Origin: a cf. Phormidesmis sp. LEGE 11477
GTDB taxonomy: Bacteria; Cyanobacteriota; Cyanobacteriia; Phormidesmidales; Phormidesmidaceae
Length of the DNA stretch: 64,000 bases
Direction: 5' to 3'
NCBI RefSeq assembly: GCF_015207105.1
Contig: NZ_JADEXO010000001.1
Coordinates: forward strand, 124,001-188,000
Shown: piece by piece, positions 26,615-35,725 of the stretch
Position numbering within the stretch: position 1 is the stretch's first letter
Layout: the number at the start of each line of letters is the position of its first letter
Notes under the pieces: generated by a model
The model's database searches: none
Told to the model about the DNA's origin: nothing
The model's input: only the letters and a program-made list of their open reading frames with translations
Program-made: the position numbers and the translations under genes

Positions 26615-29128
26615 ATGCGCTCTGTTTGGATAGCGATCACACTCCTCTCTCCTATTGCTGCGGCTGAACTGGCTGCGAGTCCATATCTGCTAGCGGCCCA
26701 GCCGCATCTGTCTGAGATTGAGCAGCTGATCGATGAGGGCAATAGACAGCGAGGCGGCGGTGAGCTTGATGAGGCGATCGCAACTTTTCAATCGGCCCTG
26801 TTGCTGATTGAAAGCAGTGAAAATCGAAGCGACATTCGCTTTAAGAGCACGGCACTATACGGATTGGGAAAAGCCTATCTACGCGCCGGAGACTATGCGA
26901 CGGCCCTGCCAACCTTAGAAGCAGGGCTTGCTCTGGTGGCTAGCAACGAACGAGAAGCTCAAGGCATCGCCAGCGATCTTGCTGACTCGCCCAACGCTGG
27001 TGAAGTGATTAATTTCTCGGGTGCCATAGCAGAAACGCATCAGTGGCTAGGTCATCTAGGCTCGGCTCTAAATTACTATCGGCAAGCGCTAGCGGGTGGG
27101 GCAATTGTGCATGAACAAACACGCGCTGTGCTGCTATTTAACACCGGCCTGATCGAAATTGAAACGGGTCAGTATCAGCAGGCTGAGCAGACTTTGGACA
27201 GGGCTATTACCCTACATAGTCGGCTGGAAAATCAACAGGGTGAAGCGAGCGCAATGCTTTCGCAAGGTTGGCTGTATGAGAAGCAGGGTGACCTAGCTAG
27301 GGCGATTGACAATTACGAAAGTGCGATCGCTCTCTATCAGCAGGTTGGCAACCTCCCTGAAGAGATCGATACGCTGAGCATCTTGGGCGCTGCTTATGTT
27401 GAGCAGGGCAATTTGATCGCCGCTAGAGAGACATTGGATAAAGGGTTATTGCTGCTAGAAACACAGACCGATCTATTTGCGCGATCGCAGCTATTAAGCA
27501 GCCTAGGTCAGCTATATCAAAAAGAAGGCGACTCCGCTCAGGCTTGGTCTGTTTACTTAGAAGGTCTGCAAATCAGCACTCAAAGAGACAGTAAAGTCGA
27601 TGAGATTGCCGGAGCGCTCAATCTGGCTGCTGTGATGGAAGCGATCGATCGGCCTGCCTTGGCAATTTTCTTTTACAAGCGCGCGATCGTTGACATTGAA
27701 ACCGTTCGCGACGACTTGCGAACCCTTGATGTCACCGTACAACAGAAATACGCCGCCACCGTTGAAGACTTCTATCGCCAGCTAGCCAAACTGCTTTTAC
27801 AACAGAATCGAACCGCTGAAGCCCTACAGATTCTAGAACTGCTGAAGCTACAGGAAGTTAAAGCTTATTTTCATAGCGACCCGACTACCGATCAAGCGCG
27901 TAATCGAACTGACAATCAGCTCTCTTTATACACGCCCGCAGAAGCCAGATTAAACTCTGCTCTAGAGACTATTCTAGAAAGCCCATCGATCCTTGAGCTA
28001 GCAGATTTTCTCCAGCTATCAGAAGTAGGATCTGTCACATCAGAGATGAGTGCTGATCCCGACGCTTTCGACTTACGGGTGATTGAATCGCTGCAGTCAG
28101 CGCTCTCCGCTCAGCCTGTCGGTACAGCGGCGCTCTATCCTTTGGTGCTACCCGATCGCCTAGAGCTAATTTTGATCACATCAGCCGGTCCACCCATACA
28201 CCATACGGTCAGTGTCTCTGAATCTGAGCTGACTCAAACTGTTGGCAAGCTGCAATCACAGCTAATGACCGATAGTTTAGAGCCGACAGTCGCTGCTCAG
28301 CAGCTCTATGGCTGGCTAGTTAAGCCGTTGGATCCAAGCTTAAAGGCTCAAAGCATCGAAAATATCATCTACCTGCCGGACAGCGTCTTGAGATATGTTC
28401 CCCTCGCTGCGCTTCATGATGGCAATCAGTGGCTAGCTCAAAAATATCAATCGCATAACATCACCGCCGCTTCGGTCGATCGCCTCACTCAGCCCAGATC
28501 GCTAGGTTTAACAGTTGTGGCAGGTGCGTTAACCGAAGATAGTCCTACCCACCGCGTCAATATAGGACAAGAACAATTTCCATTCGATGGCCTTTCAGGT
28601 GCCAAACAAGAAGTCGATCTACTAGCAACCGTCATGCCCGATACGGTGGCTTTATTCGATCGCTCATTTACACCTAGAACCATACTCGATGCGGCTAGCG
28701 ATCGTCACATCGTTCACCTAGCAACCCATGCCAAATTTCTACCTGGTCAGCCAGAAGACTCTTTTGTTCTATTTGGCGATGGCAGCATAGTCACGATGAG
28801 AGAGCTGGGTCAGTGGCAGCTCCCGAATGTAGAGCTGGTTGTCTTTAGTGCCTGTCAGACAGCGACCAACGTAGAAGGTGATGGCAAAGAGATTTTGGGC
28901 CTGGGATTCCAAATGCAGCAGACAGGTGCTCACAGTGCGATCGCCTCACTTTGGGCCGTTGATGACATCGCTACAGCGGCGCTAATGAATCAGTTTTACA
29001 TTGCGTTGAGTGAAGGCAAATCCAAAGCTGAAGCATTGCAGCAGGCTCAGACAAAGCTGATCGAAAATCAGAGATTTCGGCATCCTTACAACTGGGCTGG
29101 TTTTATCTTGATCGGCAATGGTTTGTAA
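26615..29128 (+). CDS. TPR-CHAT protein (caspase-like protease)
   Basis: An 837-residue protein. A hydrophobic N-terminus (WIAITLLSPIAAAELAAS) may be a signal peptide or anchor. Residues about 30-400 are TPR repeats (IATFQSALLLIES, YRQALAGGA, AIDNYESAIALYQQ). The C-terminal CHAT domain carries the dyad His705 (LATHAKFL) and Cys747 (FSACQTATN), with the end signature QKLIENQRF-like and HPYNWAGFILIGNG. This is the common cyanobacterial CHAT-TPR architecture related to HetF-associated proteases. It is divergent from the operon with the CHAT-CHASE2 protein, so two CHAT proteases share one locus. If the N-terminus is an export signal, the protease acts in the periplasm. Confidence 0.92.
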   Translation: MRSVWIAITLLSPIAAAELAASPYLLAAQPHLSEIEQLIDEGNRQRGGGELDEAIATFQSALLLIESSENRSDIRFKSTALYGLGKAYLRAGDYATALPTLEAGLALVASNEREAQGIASDLADSPNAGEVINFSGAIAETHQWLGHLGSALNYYRQALAGGAIVHEQTRAVLLFNTGLIEIETGQYQQAEQTLDRAITLHSRLENQQGEASAMLSQGWLYEKQGDLARAIDNYESAIALYQQVGNLPEEIDTLSILGAAYVEQGNLIAARETLDKGLLLLETQTDLFARSQLLSSLGQLYQKEGDSAQAWSVYLEGLQISTQRDSKVDEIAGALNLAAVMEAIDRPALAIFFYKRAIVDIETVRDDLRTLDVTVQQKYAATVEDFYRQLAKLLLQQNRTAEALQILELLKLQEVKAYFHSDPTTDQARNRTDNQLSLYTPAEARLNSALETILESPSILELADFLQLSEVGSVTSEMSADPDAFDLRVIESLQSALSAQPVGTAALYPLVLPDRLELILITSAGPPIHHTVSVSESELTQTVGKLQSQLMTDSLEPTVAAQQLYGWLVKPLDPSLKAQSIENIIYLPDSVLRYVPLAALHDGNQWLAQKYQSHNITAASVDRLTQPRSLGLTVVAGALTEDSPTHRVNIGQEQFPFDGLSGAKQEVDLLATVMPDTVALFDRSFTPRTILDAASDRHIVHLATHAKFLPGQPEDSFVLFGDGSIVTMRELGQWQLPNVELVVFSACQTATNVEGDGKEILGLGFQMQQTGAHSAIASLWAVDDIATAALMNQFYIALSEGKSKAEALQQAQTKLIENQRFRHPYNWAGFILIGNGL

Positions 29129-29172
29129 GAGTCACGAAGTGTTTGTTACCCGACTGACTAGGAGCTGACTGA

Positions 29173-30117
29173 CTAGACCTGCCTAGCCACAGTCCCCTGG
29201 TGCCAGGCACTCAAGTCTCTACCAATCAGTGTTTCTAATGCCCTGATATCTGGCGTCAGCTCCATTATTAGGCGTTTCTTCAGCTCGGCGTCTATCGGCG
29301 GACGAGAAACTTTTTGCGTATTTAGCGACTTTAGGCTCGCCTTGGTTCTCTCTAAAAGACTGCGACGCCAGGAGCGAGGCATCGGCAACAGATGCTTGCC
29401 TATTTCAAGCACTCTAGCAGGCGGATATTTCAGCAAAGACTGTAAAAGCGGGCTGCGCGCTCTTTTGTTGGAGTTTATCTTGGCAAAGCTGGGTTCAAAG
29501 TCGGGAGAAACACCGATAAATTCAAGCGTTTCTCTGTAGACGCTAGCTGTTTCTTGCTTAAAATCTTCGAACAAAATCACTTTCACCTGATCTCTATCAA
29601 ATACGTCAAAGTATCTTTTTACTTGCTCAAAGAAGCTCACGACTTCTCGATAGAGCAGCATCTCAGGGACTTGGCACCTTTGAGGAATGCTGTTTCCTTG
29701 CTTGCGATCGGTTTCTAGTGCAACTGCTGCCGCAAAGTCTTGAACCGTTTCACTAGAGCCATTGAAAAGTAGCTGAGAATGAAAAGAATGCATCACCGTA
29801 ACTGGGCTGCGAAGCATGATGATAATTTTCGCATCGGGGTTGAACTGGTAGATGTTTTTCGCCGCCGCCTGGGAGTAGAGATAAGACGTACTTCCCTCGC
29901 CACAGACTTTGCCTTTCCCTTCAGCAAATTTCTCTAGATAGTCTGGCAGAGAGTGAACGTATTTCTTGGTTTTGAAGTCTGTGTCGAAATAGTTTAGTTC
30001 CTTGGGCCTGGAAACAAAAACATCAGGATGCTGAGCAAGATACTTGCAGAGCGCTGTGGTTCCACATTTAGGCGCACCTACTAGGAAAAAGCTAGGCTGC
30101 ATCATAGATATCCTCAA
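29173..30117 (-). CDS. PAPS-dependent sulfotransferase
   Basis: A 314-residue sulfotransferase-domain protein. The 5'-phosphosulfate loop is FLVGAPKCGTTALCKYLAQHP; the 3'-phosphate loop is IIMLRSPVTVMHSFHSQL, containing the conserved Arg and Ser. These enzymes transfer sulfate from PAPS to hydroxyl groups of sugars, lipids or peptides. Start could be Met5 or Met6 (MMQPSF), directly before the family N-terminus. It converges on the TPR-CHAT gene and is alone on its strand. Acceptor unknown. Confidence 0.9.
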   Translation of the reverse strand: MRISMMQPSFFLVGAPKCGTTALCKYLAQHPDVFVSRPKELNYFDTDFKTKKYVHSLPDYLEKFAEGKGKVCGEGSTSYLYSQAAAKNIYQFNPDAKIIIMLRSPVTVMHSFHSQLLFNGSSETVQDFAAAVALETDRKQGNSIPQRCQVPEMLLYREVVSFFEQVKRYFDVFDRDQVKVILFEDFKQETASVYRETLEFIGVSPDFEPSFAKINSNKRARSPLLQSLLKYPPARVLEIGKHLLPMPRSWRRSLLERTKASLKSLNTQKVSRPPIDAELKKRLIMELTPDIRALETLIGRDLSAWHQGTVARQV

Positions 30118-30175
30118 TCCAAACTATACGCAGCTATAGTGCCCATCTGTAGCATTCACCGCCTTGCTCAAAAAC

Positions 30176-30778
30176 CTAAGGTGACGTAATTTTTGCTTGG
30201 CGGTAGCTAGAGGCACTTAGCCGATACAGACATAGGCTTTGGCCGCCGTAATAGCGAGTCGTTACCCCGTCATACTGCATACCTAGGCGCTTGATTAGAG
30301 CGATAGAGCGTTTGTTCTTGGGGTGGGCGATCGCCAGCAATAGCGATAGATTTAATGCCTGAAAGCCGTATTCAGCTAGGGCACGAGCAGACTCTGTCGC
30401 ATAGCCAAACCCCCAGCTAGCAGGCCGAAAGTGCCATCCAATCTCGATATAATCGTCGGTATTGGTGCCATTTAGAATTGGTTCTACAACATGGTCAGGC
30501 CGAACTTCTGGGAGGTCTAGCAGATGTAGGAGCGCTACATGTCCAATTACTCTCCCAATATCTTTTTGAATAACCGCCCAGCTACCGGTTCCGTCTTTTG
30601 ACTTTTGGGTGCTGTCCCTATAGCGCTGTAGCCTGCCTTGTACCTGACGCAGCGAGCTATCTTGACTATCTTCTATCCAGCGCATGACTTTAGCATCCCC
30701 AAAGATATCCATAGCATTACGAACATCTTCCACCGGATGCCATTGTCTAATGATGAGCCGCTGGGTTTCGAGCTGCAT
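30176..30778 (-). CDS. GNAT acetyltransferase (Acetyltransf_3 type)
   Basis: About 200 residues from the internal ATG at 30778, where family homology begins (MQLETQRLIIRQWHPVEDV). An upstream ATG at 30823 would add 15 poorly conserved residues. The core shows the IGWHFRPASWGFGYATESARAL segment (acetyl-CoA loop) and HPKNKRSIALIKRLGMQ, as in RimJ/RimL-like N-acetyltransferases acting on ribosomal proteins or small substrates. Substrate unknown. Confidence 0.85.
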   Translation of the reverse strand: MQLETQRLIIRQWHPVEDVRNAMDIFGDAKVMRWIEDSQDSSLRQVQGRLQRYRDSTQKSKDGTGSWAVIQKDIGRVIGHVALLHLLDLPEVRPDHVVEPILNGTNTDDYIEIGWHFRPASWGFGYATESARALAEYGFQALNLSLLLAIAHPKNKRSIALIKRLGMQYDGVTTRYYGGQSLCLYRLSASSYRQAKITSP

Positions 30779-30930
30779 ATTCGAGCTACACAAGAATTGA
30801 ATGGACGGTGATTGGATGGGCAAGTCGAGAGGCTGCGCCTGTAGAGCGATCGCAAAATCACTGTTAGAATCACTGAGGCGTGACCACCTTAGGTGTCACA
30901 CTGCAATGAAACTATAGATAGGATATTTCC

Positions 30931-31368
30931 ATGGCGCTCTCAGTAGGTACCAAAGCTCCTGATTTTACCTCTACAGACGACGCTGGCAACAGCGTTTCTC
31001 TATCCGACTTTTCGGGTAAGACAGTGGTGATCTATTTCTACCCCAAAGACGACACGCCTGGCTGCACCAAACAGGCTAATAGCTTTCGCGATTCATACAG
31101 TGAATACGAAGGCAAAGACATTGTTGTCCTCGGTGTCAGCATGGATGACGAAACTTCTCACAAAGCATTCAAAGAGAAGTTTAACCTGCCTTTCCCACTG
31201 ATTGTCGATAGCGACGGTGCGATCACTAAAGCCTTTGACGTCGAAGGTGGTGGCTACGCTAAGCGAATAACCTTCGTCATCAACGGCGAAGGTACGATCA
31301 CCCAAGTATACGACACTATCAATACTGAGACTCATGCTAGTGATGTGCTTGCGGGTTTAGCCTCATAA
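30931..31368 (+). CDS. bcp: Peroxiredoxin, PrxQ/BCP family, single-cysteine form
   Basis: A 145-residue thioredoxin-fold peroxidase. Peroxidatic Cys45 is in KDDTPGCTKQ, the PrxQ signature; the resolving cysteine usually five residues later is absent (QANSFRD), and Cys45 is the only cysteine. It therefore must be reduced by an intermolecular partner (glutathione or a thioredoxin-like protein). Length fits PrxQ. It stands before a 1.2-kb gene-poor gap. Confidence 0.93.
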   Translation: MALSVGTKAPDFTSTDDAGNSVSLSDFSGKTVVIYFYPKDDTPGCTKQANSFRDSYSEYEGKDIVVLGVSMDDETSHKAFKEKFNLPFPLIVDSDGAITKAFDVEGGGYAKRITFVINGEGTITQVYDTINTETHASDVLAGLAS

Positions 31369-31935
31369 CTACACGGCCCTAGCCAATGGGCATAGATTTA
31401 TATATAGACTTCTACGTCCGTTGGCTGAGGCTCGATTAACTTGTCTTAATTTTTCTAAAAAATATATAGCCACAAGTCTCGGATCTAACCGACTAGACTC
31501 GACATAGTTTCCCTGATCCCAACGAACAATAAGAAAGGGAAGTGTGTAAATTAAGTCTACTAACCTCCGCGTTATTACGCTATCTATGCGTAAAGAAAGA
31601 TGGCAATATACTGTTGGAAATTATATGAAATACTTGCTAGGTACTTGGCAGAAGATCGTCAGCTTATCTAAGTAACTCTACTAGATATAGAGGCAACCCT
31701 TGGAGTGAACTTCTTTTTTGAAGTGGGGTGAGATCCGTCTACGTCTGCTTTATATCAACTATGACAATGAAAGCACTTAATTATCCTTCAGCAAATTAAG
31801 AAGTGAGAAAAGTTGCAAAAGTGTTGCAAAGGTGAGAAAAGTCATAAAAAGAGTTAGGGATGGCCAAGCCCTCTACTCGTTCTAGAGCGACTTTAAAGCG
31901 TAGGACTTTGGGCTTACAAGGCTTTACACTAGCTT

Positions 31936-31973
31936 CTTTCGTTAACAGGACACTCTTTCGTTAACAGGACATT
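31936..31973. repeat. 19-bp direct tandem repeat, two copies
   Basis: CTTTCGTTAACAGGACA(C/T)T repeated at 31936 and 31955, with a single difference near the end. Confidence 0.9.
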
Positions 31974-32221
31974 AAGTAATATTTTTCGCGTTAACTGTTC
32001 AAAATTACAGCTTTCTAATATTAAAGAGTTTAACATCAGAGATACCGAAACTAGAGATAATGACTATCTCTTCTTCATTCCTAGTAACATTCGCTATTTC
32101 TTGATGTTCGAGCGGCTTCCTAATCGTAAAAGCGATCAGACAAGCCGCTCTCTCACTGCCTTCGGGTGCATCTTCACGTATAATGCCTGCCACTTTCTTT
32201 ACATGGTCTCAGCCCGCACGC

Positions 32222-32253
32222 TTTCTAGCCCATACGTTTTCTAGCCCATACGT
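32222..32253. repeat. 16-bp direct tandem repeat, two copies
   Basis: TTTCTAGCCCATACGT at 32222-32237 and 32238-32253, with a degenerate third copy start (tctctaaccgta) following. Confidence 0.9.
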
Positions 32254-32335
32254 TCTCTAACCGTAAAAACCTGATCATAGAAGGGCAAAATGGTCAGTCG
32301 GTGGATGGGTACTGTCGCTGCGGCTATACCTGCAT

Positions 32336-32380
32336 CCACCAACTGCACTGCCACCAACTGCACTGCCACCAACTGCACTG
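32336..32380. repeat. 15-bp direct tandem repeat, three copies
   Basis: CCACCAACTGCACTG repeated perfectly at 32336, 32351 and 32366. Confidence 0.95.
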
Positions 32381-32570
32381 TAAGAGCCAGATACAAGTTC
32401 AGACGTAGAATCTAGACATGAAGGCGGGGTGAAAGCACCCAACTTGTAGGGAGCAGGCTAACCCTCCTAAATCCACCCTGCTAAGTTCGCATTGTCAAAT
32501 TCTCTGACTGCGAAAAATTTGTCATTGTTTCTAGTATTGCAAACCACCACACTATCTAGATGAATTTTTC

Positions 32571-34349
32571 ATGAACAATTCACTTTACCTGTTAAAAACT
32601 TTATACGACGCGAATGCAGACGGTATCTACGACCGCATTATCACGTACACTTATGATATGGTCGGGAACAGAATCAGAATTTCTACGGATACTAATGCAG
32701 ACGGCATGCCTAACTCCACTATTAGCAATACTTACGACGCGGACGGTAATTTAATCAGGCGACTTGAAAATCCCAATCTCGATGCGGCGTCTGACATAAA
32801 AACAACTTTCACTTACGACGATAATGGAAATCTGCTCAGTGAATCTTACGATACTGACGGTGACGGTTCTCCTGACTACGGCTATCTCTACACCTACGAT
32901 AAGAATAACAACAGAACTAGCCAATCTTACGACCGCGATGGCGATGGCGAGGCCGATCGCATCAGTACTTACATTTACGATGATGACGACAACTTAATTA
33001 GGACTTTAGAAGATACCGACGCCAACGGTAAAACCAACCGTATCACCAACTATACCTACGACGATGACGGTAACCAGACTGGCGTCTTTTATGACTCCAC
33101 TGCTGATGGCAAGCCTACCTTCATCAGCACCTCCACATACGATGACAGGGGGAACCTGGTCAGAGTTGAGGATGACTTCAATGTAGACGGCATCGCTGAT
33201 AGCATCACCACGTTTGCCTATGATCGCGCTGGTAACCTAATTAGGAAGTCTAAAGATACTAATGCGGATGGCATCGTCGATCGCACTACGACTTTTGCCT
33301 ATGATCGCGCTGGCAACCGGACCAGTGAGGTATTTGACTTTGACGCCGATGGCGTAGCCGATCGCGTTTTTGCTTTCACGTATGATGACCAAGGTAACCA
33401 GACTAGCGCTTCTTTTGATTTCAACGGTGATGGCGTATTTAGCTATACCTACGACTACGTTTTCGGCGCGCTAACGAGCAGTGGCGTTAATGTCATCGAA
33501 GGGACTAGCGATCGCGACTATCTAACGGGCACAGACGGCGCTGATTCGATCATTGGCGGCGACGGTAACGATCGCCTAGATGGAGGTGCAGATAACGATA
33601 CGCTAGAAGGTGATGCGGGCAAGGACTTCCTGATTGGCGGTCTAGGTGCTGATGTCATAGATGGGGGTAGCAGTACTGACACCGCCGACTATCGCAACTC
33701 ATCAGCGGGTATCGCTATCAACCTGAACGGTGATGCTGGTATAGGGGGCGAAGCGGAAGGTGATGTTCTAACCAGCATGGAGCGAGTCTTTGGCTCCGAG
33801 TTTGACGACACCATTACGGGTACGAGCGAAAATGAAGAGCTGCGGGGTAATGGTGGAAACGATATCCTAGTTGGCCTCGCTGGTGACGACGAACTGCGCG
33901 GCGGCTGGGGTAGCGATCTGCTAGATGGCGGCGACGGCAATGACCGACTACGCGGCGGTGCCGGGGCTGATATGCTCTTGGGTGGTGGCGGCAGCGATAC
34001 CTTTTATCTACGTAATCTCAAAGAGTCACGCTTATCTGGCTACGACCGTATCACCGATCTTGTCATTGGAACTGACCATATTGCGATCGGGTTTTTCCCT
34101 TCTATTGCAGCTGAAGATGTCGCCCAGCTAGGCAGCGTCGCTGCGCTTGACGAAGCCAGCATCAGCGCTTTGCTGAATGAATCAGACTTTGGGGCTGAGA
34201 CTGGAGTCACCTTTACATTAGGAAGCGAAAACGGCGATCGCACCTTCCTTGCTCTCAATGACGGCACTGCTGGGTTCCAAGATAAAACGGACGCCATCAT
34301 TGAGATTACTGGCTTTACGGGCTCACTAGCCGAGCTAGCAATCTTGTAA
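32571..34349 (+). CDS. YD-repeat/Ca-loop plus RTX secreted protein
   Basis: A 592-residue acidic protein without signal peptide. Residues 13-297 are eleven units of exactly 27 residues, each opening with a Ca-binding-like DxDxDG loop (for example DTNADG, DRDGDG, DFDADG) and continuing with a YDxxGN strand pair that resembles Rhs/YD repeats. Residues about 310-500 hold RTX nonapeptides of GGxGxDxLx type (GGDGNDRLDGGADND, GGWGSDLLDGGDGND). The C-terminal 90 residues carry a domain ending in an aromatic/aliphatic segment as in type I secretion substrates. It is probably secreted by a type I system in a calcium-dependent form. No transporter gene is near. Confidence 0.88.
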   Translation: MNNSLYLLKTLYDANADGIYDRIITYTYDMVGNRIRISTDTNADGMPNSTISNTYDADGNLIRRLENPNLDAASDIKTTFTYDDNGNLLSESYDTDGDGSPDYGYLYTYDKNNNRTSQSYDRDGDGEADRISTYIYDDDDNLIRTLEDTDANGKTNRITNYTYDDDGNQTGVFYDSTADGKPTFISTSTYDDRGNLVRVEDDFNVDGIADSITTFAYDRAGNLIRKSKDTNADGIVDRTTTFAYDRAGNRTSEVFDFDADGVADRVFAFTYDDQGNQTSASFDFNGDGVFSYTYDYVFGALTSSGVNVIEGTSDRDYLTGTDGADSIIGGDGNDRLDGGADNDTLEGDAGKDFLIGGLGADVIDGGSSTDTADYRNSSAGIAINLNGDAGIGGEAEGDVLTSMERVFGSEFDDTITGTSENEELRGNGGNDILVGLAGDDELRGGWGSDLLDGGDGNDRLRGGAGADMLLGGGGSDTFYLRNLKESRLSGYDRITDLVIGTDHIAIGFFPSIAAEDVAQLGSVAALDEASISALLNESDFGAETGVTFTLGSENGDRTFLALNDGTAGFQDKTDAIIEITGFTGSLAELAIL

Positions 34350-34560
34350 CTGTAACTACTGCAGTAGCCGTCTCACCGCATCTACCTTCAGCGCTGCTGC
34401 AGACTGTCAAAATCCACATAGCAATCTTTTTGTCATTCCCTATCTGTACATAGCATCTGCACATAACAAACAGATAAAGCGCCTGCAAATGCCTCTGATG
34501 ATAGCGATATAATTCAACTATCAAAGTTGTTTTGTGTCGAAAGCTGATTCGGATGACGGT

Positions 34561-35664
34561 ATGAACGTGACGGTGCAAAAGGTGTTAATTATTGGCGGCA
34601 GTGGGCGAATTGGCCGCAGCGTCGCTAATGATATCAGCAGGTACACGGACGCCCAAGTAACGCTGACAGGTCGCCGAATAGAGCCAAACTTTACGCTGCT
34701 AGACCATCAGACCTATCAACCTTTGACCTTGGCTGACGAGTCAATGGTGGCAGCGGCGATTGCTCAACACGATCTAATTGTTCACTGCGCCGGCCCTTTT
34801 CGCAGCCGTAATCATCACGTGCTCGCTAGCTGCATCGATCAGGGTAAACCATATCTAGATGTCGCTGACAGCCCAGACTACGTAAATCAGGCGCTCAGCT
34901 ATCGAGAAAAAGCAGAAGCAGCTGGCGTCACTGCGATTATCAGTACGGGTATCTTTCCAGGTATTTCCGGTAGTATGGTGCGTCAGGGCATAGAGCAGCT
35001 AGACACAGCAAAAACGGTGCATTTGAGCTATTTAGTCGCAGGGTCGGGCGGCGCTGGATTGACCGTGATGAGAACGACGTTCATAGAACTGCAGACGCCG
35101 TTTATGTCGAAGGTAAATGGGCGCTGGCAGACGATCGCACCCTATAGTCAAAGAGAAGTCATAGACTTTCCTCGCTATGGCAAAGGCGGTGTGTACTGGT
35201 TTAACACGGTCGAAGCGCTGACCGTGGCCGATACCTTTCCAGCGCTTAAGACTATCGTGACCAAGTTTGGGTCTGTTCCTGATTACTACAATCGACTGAC
35301 CTGGCTGATGGCTAGACTGCCTCACGGCGTATTAAAGAACAATCTTGTCGTCGAAGCGCTCTCTAAGATTAGCTATCAGATGACGCAAGTAACTGATTCG
35401 CGCACAGGTGTCGGTATTGCTATGCGCGTTGAAATCAGCGGAGAAAAAGAGGGAAAATCAGCGACTTATCTATCGACTTTAGAGCACGAAGATACGGCCT
35501 ACTGCGCGGGATGTGGAACGGGTGCGATCGCCCAGCTAATCCTTTCAAACAGGCTAGACAAGCCCGGCGTCTGGCCCGTCGAACAAGCGCTGCCCACGCC
35601 ACTATTTGAAGAAACCTTATCTCAAAGACAGCTAGCCGTTAAGAGAGAATATCAGGAGCCGTAG
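34561..35664 (+). CDS. Saccharopine dehydrogenase-like NAD(P)-binding protein
   Basis: A 367-residue protein from the ATG at 34561 (an upstream GTG at 34534 adds nine residues). N-terminal Rossmann motif LIIGGSGRIGRSVANDI, then LIVHCAGPFRSRNHHVLASCIDQGKPYLDVADSPDYV, the typical saccharopine-dehydrogenase-family pattern, and a C-terminal substrate domain. Cyanobacterial members are mostly annotated as saccharopine dehydrogenase-like oxidoreductases of unknown substrate. Stands alone. Confidence 0.85.
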   Translation: MNVTVQKVLIIGGSGRIGRSVANDISRYTDAQVTLTGRRIEPNFTLLDHQTYQPLTLADESMVAAAIAQHDLIVHCAGPFRSRNHHVLASCIDQGKPYLDVADSPDYVNQALSYREKAEAAGVTAIISTGIFPGISGSMVRQGIEQLDTAKTVHLSYLVAGSGGAGLTVMRTTFIELQTPFMSKVNGRWQTIAPYSQREVIDFPRYGKGGVYWFNTVEALTVADTFPALKTIVTKFGSVPDYYNRLTWLMARLPHGVLKNNLVVEALSKISYQMTQVTDSRTGVGIAMRVEISGEKEGKSATYLSTLEHEDTAYCAGCGTGAIAQLILSNRLDKPGVWPVEQALPTPLFEETLSQRQLAVKREYQEP

Positions 35665-35725
35665 CTTTCTGTAGGTGGTGCAGGTGGCGGCGTCCGACTG
35701 CACGCACTCATACGGCCATATATCT

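Larger units (their letters stand above)
31369..32570. other. 1.2-kb gap with clustered short tandem repeats
   Basis: No convincing gene. A 62-codon leftward frame at 32005-32193 has no recognised motif. Three independent short tandem duplications occur here: 19 bp x2 at 31936-31973, 16 bp x2 at 32222-32253, 15 bp x3 at 32336-32380. The block reads as a degenerate, slippage-prone intergenic region upstream of the RTX gene. Confidence 0.6.

Noticed and set aside
32005-32193. Leftward 62-codon frame in the 1.2-kb gap
   Set aside because: No family, weak start region, and located in a repeat-rich non-coding stretch.
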